Shown here: positions 1-9,058 of the stretch, in pieces
Position numbering within the stretch: position 1 is the stretch's first letter
How the letters are laid out: each line of letters starts with the position of its first letter
From: Tardibacter chloracetimidivorans
GTDB lineage: Bacteria; Pseudomonadota; Alphaproteobacteria; Sphingomonadales; Sphingomonadaceae
NCBI RefSeq assembly: GCF_001890385.1
Contig: NZ_CP018225.1
Location: forward strand, 62,001 to 126,000
Length of the DNA: 64,000 nt
Reading direction: 5' to 3'
Position numbers and translations under genes: made by a program
The notes under the pieces: generated by a model
What the model was told of the DNA's origin: nothing
Databases searched by the model: none
The model's input: only the letters and a program-made list of their open reading frames with translations

Positions 1-59
1 GCTCCGAGCACCACGAACAGGCGGTTGTTCGCCGACCAGTCGATGAGACGGCCGATCAT
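1..59 (-). CDS. cusA: CusA/CzcA-type RND efflux pump, N-terminus only
   Basis: Only the first 19 codons lie in the window, reading MIGRLIDWSANNRLFVVLG. This is the usual N-terminal sequence of heavy-metal RND inner-membrane pumps, which begin with a short cytoplasmic helix before the first membrane span. Its ATG overlaps the stop of the upstream adaptor gene in an ATGA arrangement, so the two are translationally coupled. It would pump Cu(I)/Ag(I), or another metal, from periplasm or cytosol through the adaptor and outer-membrane channel. Substrate cannot be judged from this fragment. The copper context and the CusF-like domain on the adaptor favour copper/silver. Confidence 0.8.
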   Translation of the reverse strand, partial: MIGRLIDWSANNRLFVVLG

Positions 60-1540
60 CGCGCAGCCTCGCGGCTCAGCGTGCGAACGACAGGGCCTTC
101 CGCCGCTTGGTCGAAGCCGAAGACGACGCGGTCGCCCTTTTTGAACCCCCGCGCGAGCGCCGGGCTCCCCAGCTTGAACGTCATCGTCATGGCGGGCCAT
201 TTGAGCGCGGGGACGGCCGCGTGGCTGAGGGTGATCCGATCGCCTGATATGCTCTCGATCCGCCCGTTCGTACGATAGGCGCCGGTCGAAGGTGCTTCTG
301 CTCGCGGCGTGGCGGCTGGCCCACTGATCGGGCGCGCTTCGATGCCGGAGAGGTTGGCCTCGGAATCGATCAGGAACTGGCCGGAAGCGACAATCTTCTC
401 CCCCTCGGCAAGGCCGGCAAGGATTTCGGTCTGGCCTCCTGCTTCTGCACCGGTCTGCACCTCGGCAGGGCGGTAGCGCCCTTGCGGCAGCGCCAGCATG
501 ACGAGCGCGCGCTTGCCGGTGCGGATGATGGCTTCCGAGGGCACGAGCAGCGCCGAGCGGGCAGCGCGGCCGAGATCGACCGAGGCGAACATGCCGGGGC
601 GCAGGCGCCCGGCTCGATTGGGAAGTTCGATCCGCACGGTGAGCGTCCGGCTTTCGGCGGCGACGCTTGGGAGAATCGCGGCAATCCGGCCCATGAAGCG
701 TTCGCCGGGATAGGCGGCGAGGGTCGCGGTCGCGCTCTGCCCCGGCCGGAGCCTCCCGGCCATCGCCTCCGGCACTGCGGCATTCAGCCACACCGTACCC
801 AGCCCGTTCACCTCTGCGAGTGTCTGGCCGCTCGCGACCGTCATCCCGGCCCGGACGCCGAGCGTCTTGATGGTGCCGCCGGTTGGCGCCGAGATCGTCA
901 CCACATTATGCGGTCGCCCGCTCCGCTCGACTGCTGCGACCGTACCCGCAGGCATGCCGAGCAGCAGGAGGCGCTGACGGGCCGCGTGAGCGAGGCCTGC
1001 ATCGCCGATCCTTCGCACGGCCAGATATTCCGCCTGCGCGCCCGCCCATTCCGGCACCAGGATATCGGCGAGCGGTGCGCCTGCCCCGATCACATCGCCG
1101 GGCGCGCGCGCGTAGACCCGTTGGACGAAGCCACCGGTTCGCGCCTGGACGATGGCGACGTCGCGCTCGTTGAACTCGATCGTACCGGTCGCCGTGAGGC
1201 TCGATCCCAGTGTCCCGGTCCGCGCTTCCGCGATGCGCAGGCCAAGCGATTGGGTGCGCGCCGGATCGATCGCCACGCCGGTCTCGCCACTCGCTGCCTC
1301 GTCGGCATATTTGGGTACAAGCTCCATATCCATGAACGGCGACTTGCCCGGCTTGTCGAAATGCTGGCTCGGGACCATCGGGTCGTACCAGTAGAGGATC
1401 TTGCGCCCGCCCTGCGCCGTTGCGGCCGGTGGATCTTCATGGCGCCAAGTCGCCAGGCCATAGCCGAGGGCTCCCGCCGCCAGTGCGAGCGCCGCGGCCG
1501 CCGTGCCAAGCTGCGCGCGCGAGGTCATGTCGAATTTCAT
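56..1540 (-). CDS. cusB: CusB-type RND periplasmic adaptor with fused CusF-like domain
   Basis: 494-residue membrane-fusion protein linking an RND pump to an outer-membrane channel. Residues 1-30 form a signal/anchor helix. Residues about 48-80 form a heavy-metal-binding domain with YWYDPM and SPFMDMELVP. The lipoyl/barrel-sandwich and beta-barrel regions follow to about residue 400. Residues about 420-490 resemble CusF, the small periplasmic copper chaperone, with a Trp-Pro-Ala-Met-Thr-Met stretch (WPAMTMTFKL) matching the Cu(I)-binding Trp/Met pattern. In enterobacteria CusF is a separate protein, so this is a fusion. The start overlaps the outer-membrane gene (ATGA) and the stop overlaps cusA. 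Family assignment is firm. Copper specificity is inferred from the CusF-like tail. Confidence 0.93.
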   Translation of the reverse strand: MKFDMTSRAQLGTAAAALALAAGALGYGLATWRHEDPPAATAQGGRKILYWYDPMVPSQHFDKPGKSPFMDMELVPKYADEAASGETGVAIDPARTQSLGLRIAEARTGTLGSSLTATGTIEFNERDVAIVQARTGGFVQRVYARAPGDVIGAGAPLADILVPEWAGAQAEYLAVRRIGDAGLAHAARQRLLLLGMPAGTVAAVERSGRPHNVVTISAPTGGTIKTLGVRAGMTVASGQTLAEVNGLGTVWLNAAVPEAMAGRLRPGQSATATLAAYPGERFMGRIAAILPSVAAESRTLTVRIELPNRAGRLRPGMFASVDLGRAARSALLVPSEAIIRTGKRALVMLALPQGRYRPAEVQTGAEAGGQTEILAGLAEGEKIVASGQFLIDSEANLSGIEARPISGPAATPRAEAPSTGAYRTNGRIESISGDRITLSHAAVPALKWPAMTMTFKLGSPALARGFKKGDRVVFGFDQAAEGPVVRTLSREAAR

Positions 1541-2766
1541 TGGCTGTTCCCCCCAAAGGTGAGGACGAGCCGCACGGCATCGCGCGCGAATTCGGCCTCC
1601 CTGTCGAGCAATTGCAGCTCGCTGTCGGCGAGCATGGTCTGGGCCTCGATCACGTCGAGCAGCCCGGCGCGTCCGGCGGCATAGCTCGCGGTCTCGAGGT
1701 TCGCGCGGCTACGCGCGAGCGGCAGCAGCGTGTCGCGGGCGCGCATCCACTGCTCATGGTGCATGGCATGGTCGGCAAGGCCGGCTTCGAGATCGGCGAG
1801 AAGGGACCGGCGCATGTCTTCCTGCTCGGCAAGCGCCGCAGCGGCGGTCGCCGCGCTGGCGGCGATCATCGGGTCCTGCCGCCGTTTGGCAAAAAGCGGC
1901 AGGCTGACAGTGACGCCGGCCGAAACCATGTCACCATAGCGATCCGCCCGGCGCTGATAGGCGACGTCGAAGCCCCAGTCGGGGCGCTTGTCGGCCCGGG
2001 CGATCCCGACGTCCGCCTCGGCCTGGGCGACCCGGGCACCGGCGGCGCCGAGATCGGGGTGGGTGGTTATGGCGGCGCGCAGGGCTGCGGCGTCGATAGT
2101 AAGCGCAGGGATATTACCGACCACCTCAGGCGCGGGCTCGCCGGTCCAGCGCGAGAGGATCGCGCGTTGGCGCGCCACTGCGGCGGCGAGCTCGCTCCGG
2201 CGGTCTTCCAGCACCGCGAGTGCTTGCCGCACCTGCAGCGTCTGTGCGGGGCGCGCGGTGCCGGAGGCGACGCCGCTCTTTGCCGCGGAGGGAAGGGGGG
2301 CGAGCTTGGAAAGTATGCCGTCGAGAGCGGCAAGACGCCGTTCCGCATAGGCGAGATCGATCCATGCCAGCGCGGTTGCGACCTCGACGCGGCGGCGTTC
2401 GGACAAAAGTGTCGCCTCGGCAGCTTCGACATCGGTTCGCGCCCGGCTCGTCCGAGCATGGCGCTTGGCGGCGTTGGGAACATCCTGAGAGATACCCACT
2501 CGCGCCATCGTCATGCTGTCTTCGACGAAGCTCCCAGCTGGCGGGCCCGATACGGGGAAATTGTCGATACCGAGCCCGAGCTTGGGATCGGGGAGCTGCC
2601 CTGCCGCCGGCAGTGCGGAGCGGCGCGCATCGACCTCCAACCCCTTGGCACGGAGCGACGGAGCTTGCGCCTCCGCTCGCGCAAGCGCCTCCTCGAAGCG
2701 GAGCGGCCCGGCGAGGGCTGGAGTCGGTAGCGCCAATAGCGGCACGGCGAGGAAAAGGGTGCGCAT
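1537..2766 (-). CDS. cusC: TolC-family outer-membrane channel (CusC-like)
   Basis: About 409 residues with a signal peptide ending near PALAG and long alternating helical stretches (LRFEEALARAEAQAPSL, LPDPKLGLG) typical of outer-membrane efflux proteins. It should form the trimeric channel that takes metal from the CusB/CusA pair across the outer membrane. The ATG at 2766 is preferred over the one at 2772 because a GGGAG ribosome site sits about six bases upstream. It is the first gene of a cusC-cusB-cusA operon whose genes overlap by four bases. The 130 bases upstream show no recognised operator. Confidence 0.9.
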   Translation of the reverse strand: MRTLFLAVPLLALPTPALAGPLRFEEALARAEAQAPSLRAKGLEVDARRSALPAAGQLPDPKLGLGIDNFPVSGPPAGSFVEDSMTMARVGISQDVPNAAKRHARTSRARTDVEAAEATLLSERRRVEVATALAWIDLAYAERRLAALDGILSKLAPLPSAAKSGVASGTARPAQTLQVRQALAVLEDRRSELAAAVARQRAILSRWTGEPAPEVVGNIPALTIDAAALRAAITTHPDLGAAGARVAQAEADVGIARADKRPDWGFDVAYQRRADRYGDMVSAGVTVSLPLFAKRRQDPMIAASAATAAAALAEQEDMRRSLLADLEAGLADHAMHHEQWMRARDTLLPLARSRANLETASYAAGRAGLLDVIEAQTMLADSELQLLDREAEFARDAVRLVLTFGGNSQ

Positions 2767-2900
2767 GAACATCTCCCGTTCGGGGGTTCCCGGCGCGGAT
2801 CACAAGGCTGCCAACACGGCGCCGACGCGGGGGCTTGATGTCCCGCGCCGGCGCCGCGCGCCTGGCCCTGCTTTTCTGATCTGACGGCCGGGACCCGAGC

Positions 2901-3173
2901 TTAGCCGGCTGTAGGCTTGTCGCGGCCGTGATGCATCATGCCCATGCATTCATCCGCGCTCATCTTCATCATGTCGCAGTCGCAGTTCGCCATCTGGGCA
3001 TGATCCGCGACCCAGACGCGCTGCCGGACCGGGCCGGTCGCACGCGGGCCGTATTGCGGCACCGATCGCCATTCATAATGGCCTTGGGTCGAGCTATGCG
3101 AGGCATCCGCCCAAGCAGGGGCGGCGACGCTCAGGGCGGCCGCCATAGCAGCCAGAATCATCTTCTTGTTCAT
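2901..3173 (-). CDS. Small exported Met/Cys/His-rich protein
   Basis: 90 residues with a signal peptide (KKMILAAMAAALSVAAPAWA). The C-terminal half is rich in possible soft-metal ligands: NCDCDMMKM, ECMGMMHH. The ATG at 3173 follows an AAGGAT ribosome site; a GTG one codon earlier is possible. It lies just upstream of cusCBA on the same strand. I do not recognise a named family. Composition and neighbours suggest a periplasmic copper binder or chaperone, which is inference only. Confidence 0.7.
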   Translation of the reverse strand: MNKKMILAAMAAALSVAAPAWADASHSSTQGHYEWRSVPQYGPRATGPVRQRVWVADHAQMANCDCDMMKMSADECMGMMHHGRDKPTAG

Positions 3174-3245
3174 CACGAATATCCTTGTCTGAATTGAAAG
3201 AGGTCACGGCGCCGCGCGGGAAAGCGCGCGTAAGCAATGGTTCAA

Positions 3246-3608
3246 TCAGCCAAGGTTCGTGGGAGGATCCGGATCAGGACCGAAGGACTTCCCGGCCAGG
3301 ACGGCGTTGGTCGGCCAGAAGCCGAGGGCGCCATGAATACGCGGCGTGGCAATATCGCCCGCAAGATCAGCGGCGGCCAATGGAACAACGCACCCCATGG
3401 CGGCAATGCAGTCGAGTGTAAGGCCCTTGCACGGCTTTTTCTCGGGCGCGGGCTGCTGCTTGGCCATCATGGCCATGCAGTCCGAATCCATCGCCATCGC
3501 CTTGGGCGCGCTCATCGCCATCGGAACGCTTCGCGCAGCCGCCATCTGGCCTCCGAAGAGACCCAACAGTGCTCCGACAAGGAGCAGCGAGGCGAAAAAG
3601 CGTTTCAC
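3246..3608 (-). CDS. Small exported protein with Met/Cys segments, unknown function
   Basis: About 120 residues. A hydrophobic N-terminal segment (FFASLLLVGALLGLFGG) is followed by AMAMDSDCMAMM, a lysine/proline linker, then CKGLTLDCIAAMGC. The Cys/Met pattern resembles small proteins found beside bacterial copper operons, but I cannot name the family. The start is uncertain: GTG at 3608 gives a clean KR-led signal peptide, and TTG at 3626 adds six residues with a purine-rich site upstream. It reads in the same direction as the cus genes. Confidence 0.6.
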   Translation of the reverse strand: MKRFFASLLLVGALLGLFGGQMAAARSVPMAMSAPKAMAMDSDCMAMMAKQQPAPEKKPCKGLTLDCIAAMGCVVPLAAADLAGDIATPRIHGALGFWPTNAVLAGKSFGPDPDPPTNLG

Positions 3609-3658
3609 GAAGATTGTTTCTAGCAAAAGCCCCTTAGGGAACCAAATGAAGATTAGCG

Positions 3659-4096
3659 TTAATGGCGAGCGAATACGCGTTGGCCCGAAGGTCCGAACGC
3701 AACCACGACATAAGGCTGCGCCCGCTGACCAGTCACTTCCATGCCGGGCGAGCCGATCGGCATCCCTGAAACCGCAAGGCCACTTACGCCGCGGGGACGC
3801 TGCGCCAGGAGCCGCTTCATGTCGGCGATCGGCACATGGCCCTCGAAGACCAGACCATCGATCACCGCGGTGTGGCAGGAGGACAGCTGTTGCGGGACGC
3901 CCCGCGCGCGCTGGAAGGCTGCGCGTGAGCGATCATCCACGATGGTTACAGGGCGCCGGAACTGCGCGCGGACCTGCTCAGTCCATTTCTGGCAGCATCC
4001 GCATCCGGGGTCACGGTGCACCAGAATGGGCGCCGCAGCGGTCGCTGCGTTCGCGATGAACATTGCAGTGAGCGCCGCGATCGATTGCTTTCTCAA
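3659..4096 (-). CDS. DUF411 metal-binding protein (copy 1)
   Basis: About 145 residues: signal peptide, then HRDPGCGCCQKW, the cysteine-rich start of the DUF411 domain, and conserved SCHTAVIDG, EGHVP and MPIGSPGME motifs. DUF411 proteins are small periplasmic proteins commonly encoded with copper resistance genes; their exact role is not established. No ATG fits. A TTG at 4096 lies eight bases after GGAGG and yields a proper signal peptide (MRKQSIAALTAMF). A close paralogue is at 24480-24917, and both have the same ECF-type promoter motif upstream. Confidence 0.9.
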   Translation of the reverse strand: MRKQSIAALTAMFIANAATAAAPILVHRDPGCGCCQKWTEQVRAQFRRPVTIVDDRSRAAFQRARGVPQQLSSCHTAVIDGLVFEGHVPIADMKRLLAQRPRGVSGLAVSGMPIGSPGMEVTGQRAQPYVVVAFGPSGQRVFARH

Positions 4097-4163
4097 GTCA
4101 CCGTCCTCCAAACCTCAGCCCGGTCCCTGCGCGTGATTGCCATGCTCGTACACATCTCCTGGG

Positions 4164-4190
4164 TATACGCACCAGGAAGACGGAGCCCTC
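4164..4190 (-). promoter_or_regulatory. ECF-type promoter motif upstream of DUF411 copy 1
   Basis: On the minus strand, GAGGGC, 13 bases, then TGCGTATA. The spacing and both elements match the motifs before the other DUF411 gene, the sigma operon, copAB and copCD. The -10-like element ends 67 bases before the TTG start. It was found by eye; no score was computed. Confidence 0.6.
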
Positions 4191-4404
4191 ACATCTGCTC
4201 CAAAATTTCGCCGGTCGCACATTGACGGCCTTTTTCTAATGTCAGGGCGACCGTTTGGTTTGCGCGGCCGACGTCGAGGACGTGTTTCTGGTATATGAGG
4301 TCGCGAACCCCTGACCTCATTGTGGAATTCGCCGAGCTCCGATTCAGGTGTAGAGAGATCCGCGCCGACGAGCCTAATGGCTGCGCACACTACGTATATC
4401 GAGC

Positions 4405-4436
4405 TTGGACCAAGGACCATAGTCCTGACGACGAAG
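4405..4436 (+). promoter_or_regulatory. Possible MerR-type operator upstream of a small copper-island gene
   Basis: TTGGAC at 4405 is followed by the dyad AGGACCATAGTCCT (4413-4426) and GAAGAC. It resembles the MerR-type site at 9599 (dyad TGGACCACGGTCCA), but spacing differs by about one base on each side. Weak evidence. Confidence 0.3.
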
Positions 4437-4496
4437 ACCAGATCTTCCCCTCGAGAATCGAGCGGCAATATTCAACATTCTTCCAAGGAGTCGAGT

Positions 4497-4781
4497 ATGA
4501 CGAAGTTTCTCTCGATTGTGGCCATGAGCTTGCTCTCAATCGGTTCGACCGCGAACGCGCAGGTTCGCACGAATACGAATCCGGTCGCCCAGGCACACGT
4601 TGCGGCCGAGACGGCCAAGCATGCCAAGCACGACAAGTCCGAACATTGCGATGCGATGGAGAAGTCCATGGGGACCAACCAACTGCACAGCCACGCGGAG
4701 GAAAAGGGCACGATTGCTCAGACTCCGATGAATCGTCAGCATGCCGACTGCCGGAAGATGATGAGGAAGAACAAGAAGTAG
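4497..4781 (+). CDS. Small exported protein with LHxHxExKG / PMNxxH motif
   Basis: 94 residues. ATG at 4497 gives a signal peptide (KFLSIVAMSLLSIGSTANA). The mature part is His/Lys-rich and ends with CDAMEKSMG, LHSHAEEKG, PMNRQHADC. The same C-terminal pattern occurs in the lipoprotein at 10118-10336 (CRAMEGQMG, LHDHNEMKG, PMNLSHERC), so the two belong to one uncharacterised family. The two cysteines and several His/Met residues could bind metal. No named domain is recognised; a periplasmic copper-related role is inferred from context. Confidence 0.7.
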   Translation: MTKFLSIVAMSLLSIGSTANAQVRTNTNPVAQAHVAAETAKHAKHDKSEHCDAMEKSMGTNQLHSHAEEKGTIAQTPMNRQHADCRKMMRKNKK

Positions 4782-4799
4782 GTCGATCGGCTGATGACC

Positions 4800-4992
4800 T
4801 CATCTGGTATCGGGCACCGAATGTGTGTCATGGATGTGCGAACGTCCGGCGCCCGAACCACTCTGTCGATCCACGCATCGATAGCCACCGATTTTCCCGC
4901 CGTCGCGAGGCCAGCGCAGAAACAGCAGCACAACGTCGGCGAAGGCGATCAACAATCCGCCAAAGGCGAAGGTGGCGAGCCAGGGCGTATTG
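4800..4992 (-). other. Flank of the Tn3 element; possible gene remnant
   Basis: Reading away from the transposon end, the minus strand encodes a hydrophobic stretch (LATFAFGGLLIAFADVVLLF) that could be one membrane helix. An adjacent frame reads AIDAWIDRVVRAPDVRTSM. This might be a frameshifted remnant of a membrane-protein gene cut by the transposon. No family is recognised and no matching fragment appears on the other side. Nothing else is seen here. Confidence 0.25.
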
Positions 4993-5030
4993 GGCCCAGT
5001 CGGCCCGAAGCTGCGATTTTGGTCATCTTG
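4993..5030 (+). repeat. Left 38-bp terminal inverted repeat of the Tn3 element
   Basis: Begins GGCCCAGTCGGCCCGAAGCT and matches the reverse complement of 9059-9096 except at repeat positions 31 and 35. A length of 38 is the standard Tn3-family size. Confidence 0.9.
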
Positions 5031-5114
5031 GAGAACACGTCGGGAACGGGCTGGTTGTTGTTGACGATCGCCCATGCGAGGAACGACGTTCCGCTCCGAT
5101 AAGGGAGCGGCGTT

Positions 5115-8024
5115 ATGAGCCTTGGCGTTTCGAGTGGGGATCTGATCGGCTCCTGGAGCCTGAGTTTTTCGGACATCGCGTTCGTGACCGGCAAAGCGGA
5201 GACGGCACGACTGGGATTGGCGGTTCAGCTTAGATTTTTCGCCGGGCATGGCTTCTTTGTGCCGGATCATGCGTCGATACCCTCCGACGGTGTCTTGTAT
5301 CTGGCGGAGCAACTTGGTCTCGATGCCAAATCCGTGAACCACTATGATTTTTCCGGGCGCACCGCCCGCCGGCATTGCGCGGAGATTTTGCGGCATCTCG
5401 GGTTCCGCCGTATGACGCAGACGGATCGCAGGGCGTTGTCGAGGTGGATTTCCGACGATCTTTGTGCGGGCGGGCAGCCGATCAATGCCATGCTCGAGCA
5501 TGTTTTCCTGTGGTGCCGCGACCGCCGTATCTATGGGCCGTCGCGCAAGGAGCTGGAACGCCTCGTCCGTTCGCAACGACACCTCTATCTGGAGGCCCTG
5601 TTGGCCCGAGTCCGCGATCGGCTTGCGCCGGATGCGGTCGCCTTGCTGGAAGCCTCGCTCGCCGATCCCGATGGCCCGACCGGCTTCAACACGATGAAGG
5701 GGGATGCAGGTCAGGCGACGCTCGAAAACATTCTTGGCGTGACCGCCAAACTCGCCTTTATCCAACGGCTTGCTCTTCCCCGAGATTTCCTATCGGTCAC
5801 GGGCAAGGCATGGGTCGATCAGATCGTTCGCCGGGTTGCCGGCGAGAAAGCCTCGGAGATGCGCCGGCATGTACCGGCGCGCCAGCTCGGGCTCTATGCC
5901 GTTTATCTGATGGCGCGGGAAGCTCAGCTTACGGATGCGATGGTCGACCTGCTGATCGAGACGGTCCATAAGATCGGATCGCGCTCGAAACGCAAGGTGG
6001 TGGGCGATATCGCGAAAGACATCGAGCGGGTCTATGGCAAGGAGCGACTCCTGGTCGAGATTGCCAGCGCTTCGATCGACGATCCATCCGGGCGCATCTG
6101 CGATGTCATTTTCCCAATCGCCGGCAAGGACAAACTGGCGGCGATCATCAAGGAAAGCCAGGCAAAGGGCGCCTTGGATCGGCGGATCTACAAGGTGATG
6201 CGGAGGTCATGGGCCAATCATTATCGCCGTATGCTGCCAAGCCTGCTTTCGGCACTGGAGTTCCGGTCGAACAACGCCGTGTGGCGTCCGGTGCTGGCGG
6301 CCCTGGACTGGATCAGAAGCAAAGTGGATGATGGATGCCGCTACGTGCCGCCGCACGCAGTGCCGGTCGACGAGGTCATTCCGGCGAGATGGCGCAGTTC
6401 CGTCATTGATGAAGAGGGGCGCGTAAACCGGATCAGTTATGAGCTTTGTGTCCTCGCGCAACTGCGCGATCGCATCCGTTCTAAGGAAATCTGGGTTGTC
6501 GGGGCGGACCGATACCGCAATCCCGATGACGATCTTCCCAAGGACTTCGATGCGCGGCGAGAAGCATATTACACAGGATTGAACCTGACGGCGGATGCGC
6601 GTGCATTTTCAAGCGCCATCCGGGAAGAGCTTGCTCAGGAACTGTTGCTCCTCAATGCCAATATTCCCCGGAACGACAAGGTTCGGCTGCTGTGGCGCGG
6701 CGAGAACCGTATATCTCTCACCCCGTTCAAACCCTTGCCCGAACCCAGGGGTCTCGCCTCGATCAAGACCGAGATCGGCCAACGCTGGCCGATGACCGGG
6801 CTGCTCGACGTACTGAAGGAGGCTGCCCTTGATACGGGACTTCTCGAAGCGTTCGAAACATCGGCCTCGCGTGTTGCACTGCCGAAAACCGCGCTGGATC
6901 AACGTCTCCTGCTATGCCTCTACGGCCTGGGAACGAATGCCGGGCTCAAGCGGATCGCCGGCGCCACCCCCGATGTCAGCTATGAAGAGCTGCTGCATGT
7001 CCATCGCCGCTTCGTTCATGCCGCGGCGCTCAAGGAGGCGTGTGCCAGGGTTGCGAATGCGACCCTGGCAATCCGCAATGCTGCAGTCTGGGGGGACGCC
7101 GGCACGGCCTGTGCGTCAGATTCCACAAAGTTCGGAGCCTGGGATCGCAACCTGATGACGGAATGGCATGCGCGTTATGGTGGACGGGGCGTCATGATCT
7201 ACTGGCATGTCGAACGACGCGCGACATGCGTCTATTCCCAGCTCAAGCGCTGCTCTTCCTCCGAGGTCGCCTCCATGATCGAGGGCGTGCTGCGCCATTG
7301 CACCGACATGGAAATCCAGCGACAATATGTTGATAGTCATGGCCAAAGCGCGGTTGGCTTTGCATTTTGCCGGCTTCTCGGATTTGAGCTTGCACCCCGC
7401 CTGAAAGCGATCGCTCGCCAGAAGCTGGCTCTTCCCGATGTCGGCATGCGAACGCGGCTTCCCCACTTGCAGCCGATCCTCTCCAGTCCGATCAACTGGG
7501 ATGAGATCGAGCAGCAATATGACGAGATGGTCAAATATGCAGCCGCGATGCAGACAAAAACCGCCGACCCGGAGGCGATCCTGCGCCGGTTTAGCCGCTC
7601 CGAGGTGATGCACCCGACCTACAAGGCGTTGAGTGAGCTGGGCCGCGCGGTCAAGACGATCTTCCTGTGCCGGTATCTGCGCGAGGAGTCCTTCCGCCGC
7701 GAAATTCATGAAGGCCTGAATGTCGTTGAAAACTGGAACAGTGCCAATGGGTTCGTTTTCTTCGGCAAGGGCGGCGAGATCGCCACTAACCGCATCGATG
7801 AGCAGCAGCTCTCGGTCCTGGCGCTACATTTGCTGCAAGCGTCGCTTGTCTATGTGAACACCCGAATGCTTCAGAGCGTGCTGGTGGAACCGAAATGGAC
7901 GGGCCGGATGACGCCGGATGATTATCGCGGCCTCACACCGCTGATTTACAGCCACGTCAATCCTTATGGCCGCTTCGACCTCGATCTGAATAGCCGGATC
8001 GATTTTGGGCGGCTTGCTGCCTGA
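5115..8024 (+). CDS. tnpA: Tn3-family transposase
   Basis: 969 residues, the normal size for Tn3-family transposases. An N-terminal DNA-binding region carries the DUF4158-like start with an SFSDIAFV motif. The C-terminal DDE domain shows the first Asp in ASDSTKFG (about residue 675), the second in YVDSHGQS, and the Glu in the GLNVVENWN region. AAGGGAG lies upstream of the ATG. The frame is intact and the catalytic acids are present, so it may be active. It binds the 38-bp ends and makes a cointegrate that the downstream resolvase would resolve. Confidence 0.97.
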   Translation: MSLGVSSGDLIGSWSLSFSDIAFVTGKAETARLGLAVQLRFFAGHGFFVPDHASIPSDGVLYLAEQLGLDAKSVNHYDFSGRTARRHCAEILRHLGFRRMTQTDRRALSRWISDDLCAGGQPINAMLEHVFLWCRDRRIYGPSRKELERLVRSQRHLYLEALLARVRDRLAPDAVALLEASLADPDGPTGFNTMKGDAGQATLENILGVTAKLAFIQRLALPRDFLSVTGKAWVDQIVRRVAGEKASEMRRHVPARQLGLYAVYLMAREAQLTDAMVDLLIETVHKIGSRSKRKVVGDIAKDIERVYGKERLLVEIASASIDDPSGRICDVIFPIAGKDKLAAIIKESQAKGALDRRIYKVMRRSWANHYRRMLPSLLSALEFRSNNAVWRPVLAALDWIRSKVDDGCRYVPPHAVPVDEVIPARWRSSVIDEEGRVNRISYELCVLAQLRDRIRSKEIWVVGADRYRNPDDDLPKDFDARREAYYTGLNLTADARAFSSAIREELAQELLLLNANIPRNDKVRLLWRGENRISLTPFKPLPEPRGLASIKTEIGQRWPMTGLLDVLKEAALDTGLLEAFETSASRVALPKTALDQRLLLCLYGLGTNAGLKRIAGATPDVSYEELLHVHRRFVHAAALKEACARVANATLAIRNAAVWGDAGTACASDSTKFGAWDRNLMTEWHARYGGRGVMIYWHVERRATCVYSQLKRCSSSEVASMIEGVLRHCTDMEIQRQYVDSHGQSAVGFAFCRLLGFELAPRLKAIARQKLALPDVGMRTRLPHLQPILSSPINWDEIEQQYDEMVKYAAAMQTKTADPEAILRRFSRSEVMHPTYKALSELGRAVKTIFLCRYLREESFRREIHEGLNVVENWNSANGFVFFGKGGEIATNRIDEQQLSVLALHLLQASLVYVNTRMLQSVLVEPKWTGRMTPDDYRGLTPLIYSHVNPYGRFDLDLNSRIDFGRLAA

Positions 8025-8166
8025 CCGGGGCCTTTCCGCTCGCACCATTTGGGTGCACCCGAACGTGACGATCGGAAGTGACATATACGACATGTCACAA
8101 AAGGGTGGTTCCGTCACCAATGTTACTGTACGAGGGCAAAGCCACCCTAATGTGACGGATTTGCCC
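8025..8166 (+). promoter_or_regulatory. Candidate res site / promoter between tnpA and tnpR
   Basis: The 142-bp spacer holds dyads expected of a resolution site. The clearest is GTGACAT-N7-ATGTCAC (about 8080-8100). Further GTCAC/GTGAC half-sites lie on both sides, together with GGGTGG/CCACCC arms. Serine resolvases of Tn3 elements bind such clustered dyads next to their own gene. Confidence 0.55.
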
Positions 8167-9033
8167 ATGACCCGCGTCGGCTACGCCCGCGTCAGCACCA
8201 TCGACCAGGATCTCGACATCCAGGTTGCCCGGTTGAAGGCAGCGGGCTGTGAAATCCTCCGCTCCGAAACAGGCTCGGGCGCATCGCGCACTGGACGCAC
8301 GGAGCTTGAGACGATCATGCAGTTCCTGCGCGCCGATGACGAACTCGTCGTCCTGCGTCTCGATCGGCTCGGTCGCTCCACACGCGATGTTCTCAATCTG
8401 GTTCATGAACTCGACCAGAAGGGAGCCTCATTGCGGGTGCTTGAGCCGGAGGTGACGACGGCCGGAAGCATGGGGCGGATGGTGATCACCATTCTGGGCA
8501 TGGTCGCGGACATGGAACTGACGTTCATCAAGGACCGGCAGCGCGCCGGGATCGAGGCGGCGCGCGCCGAAGGCGTCTACAAAGGCCGGAAGAAAAACAT
8601 CGATGACGATGAAATCCGACGCCGGATCACCGCCGGCGCGAGCAAGGCCAGCGTCGCGCGCGACCTCAAGATCTCAAGAATGACCGTCTATCGGGCGCTT
8701 GACGTCATTCCTTCAAGGATCGGGCTGCCGGAAAAGCCGCCTTCTGTCACCATCGCCCTGCATCTGACCATCGAGAACTTCAACAAGCATGGTCGTGGCA
8801 GAAAGCCCGCTCGCGAGCGCATTGAGGCGATGCTGGAGCGGGATTACCAGATGCAAAAGACCGGGAACTGCGATTACACGCTGACCGTCGCCTATGATCA
8901 GGGTGCCGATGGCGTCAGCCTCGATGATGAGATCGCATCTCTCCAGACAGAGATGTTCAACATCGCAGAGAGCTACAGGTGCTCGATCGAGACCGATGTT
9001 TACGAGATTGGAGGACAAGAGCGAGCCTGGTAG
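8167..9033 (+). CDS. tnpR: Serine recombinase (resolvase) with C-terminal extension
   Basis: 288 residues from ATG 8167. The catalytic Ser is in GYARVSTIDQD, with the resolvase motifs RSETGSGASRTGR, VLRLDRLGRS and GRMVITILGMVADME. An HTH region (SKASVARDLKISRMTVYRAL) follows at about residues 160-185. About 95 extra residues after the HTH have no motif I recognise and are not part of classical 185-residue TnpR. It resolves cointegrates at the res region just upstream. A longer reading to 8005 would add a low-complexity stretch overlapping tnpA and is not favoured. Confidence 0.93.
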   Translation: MTRVGYARVSTIDQDLDIQVARLKAAGCEILRSETGSGASRTGRTELETIMQFLRADDELVVLRLDRLGRSTRDVLNLVHELDQKGASLRVLEPEVTTAGSMGRMVITILGMVADMELTFIKDRQRAGIEAARAEGVYKGRKKNIDDDEIRRRITAGASKASVARDLKISRMTVYRALDVIPSRIGLPEKPPSVTIALHLTIENFNKHGRGRKPARERIEAMLERDYQMQKTGNCDYTLTVAYDQGADGVSLDDEIASLQTEMFNIAESYRCSIETDVYEIGGQERAW

Positions 9034-9058
9034 ATCGCCATGTTCAATCTTTGTTCTT

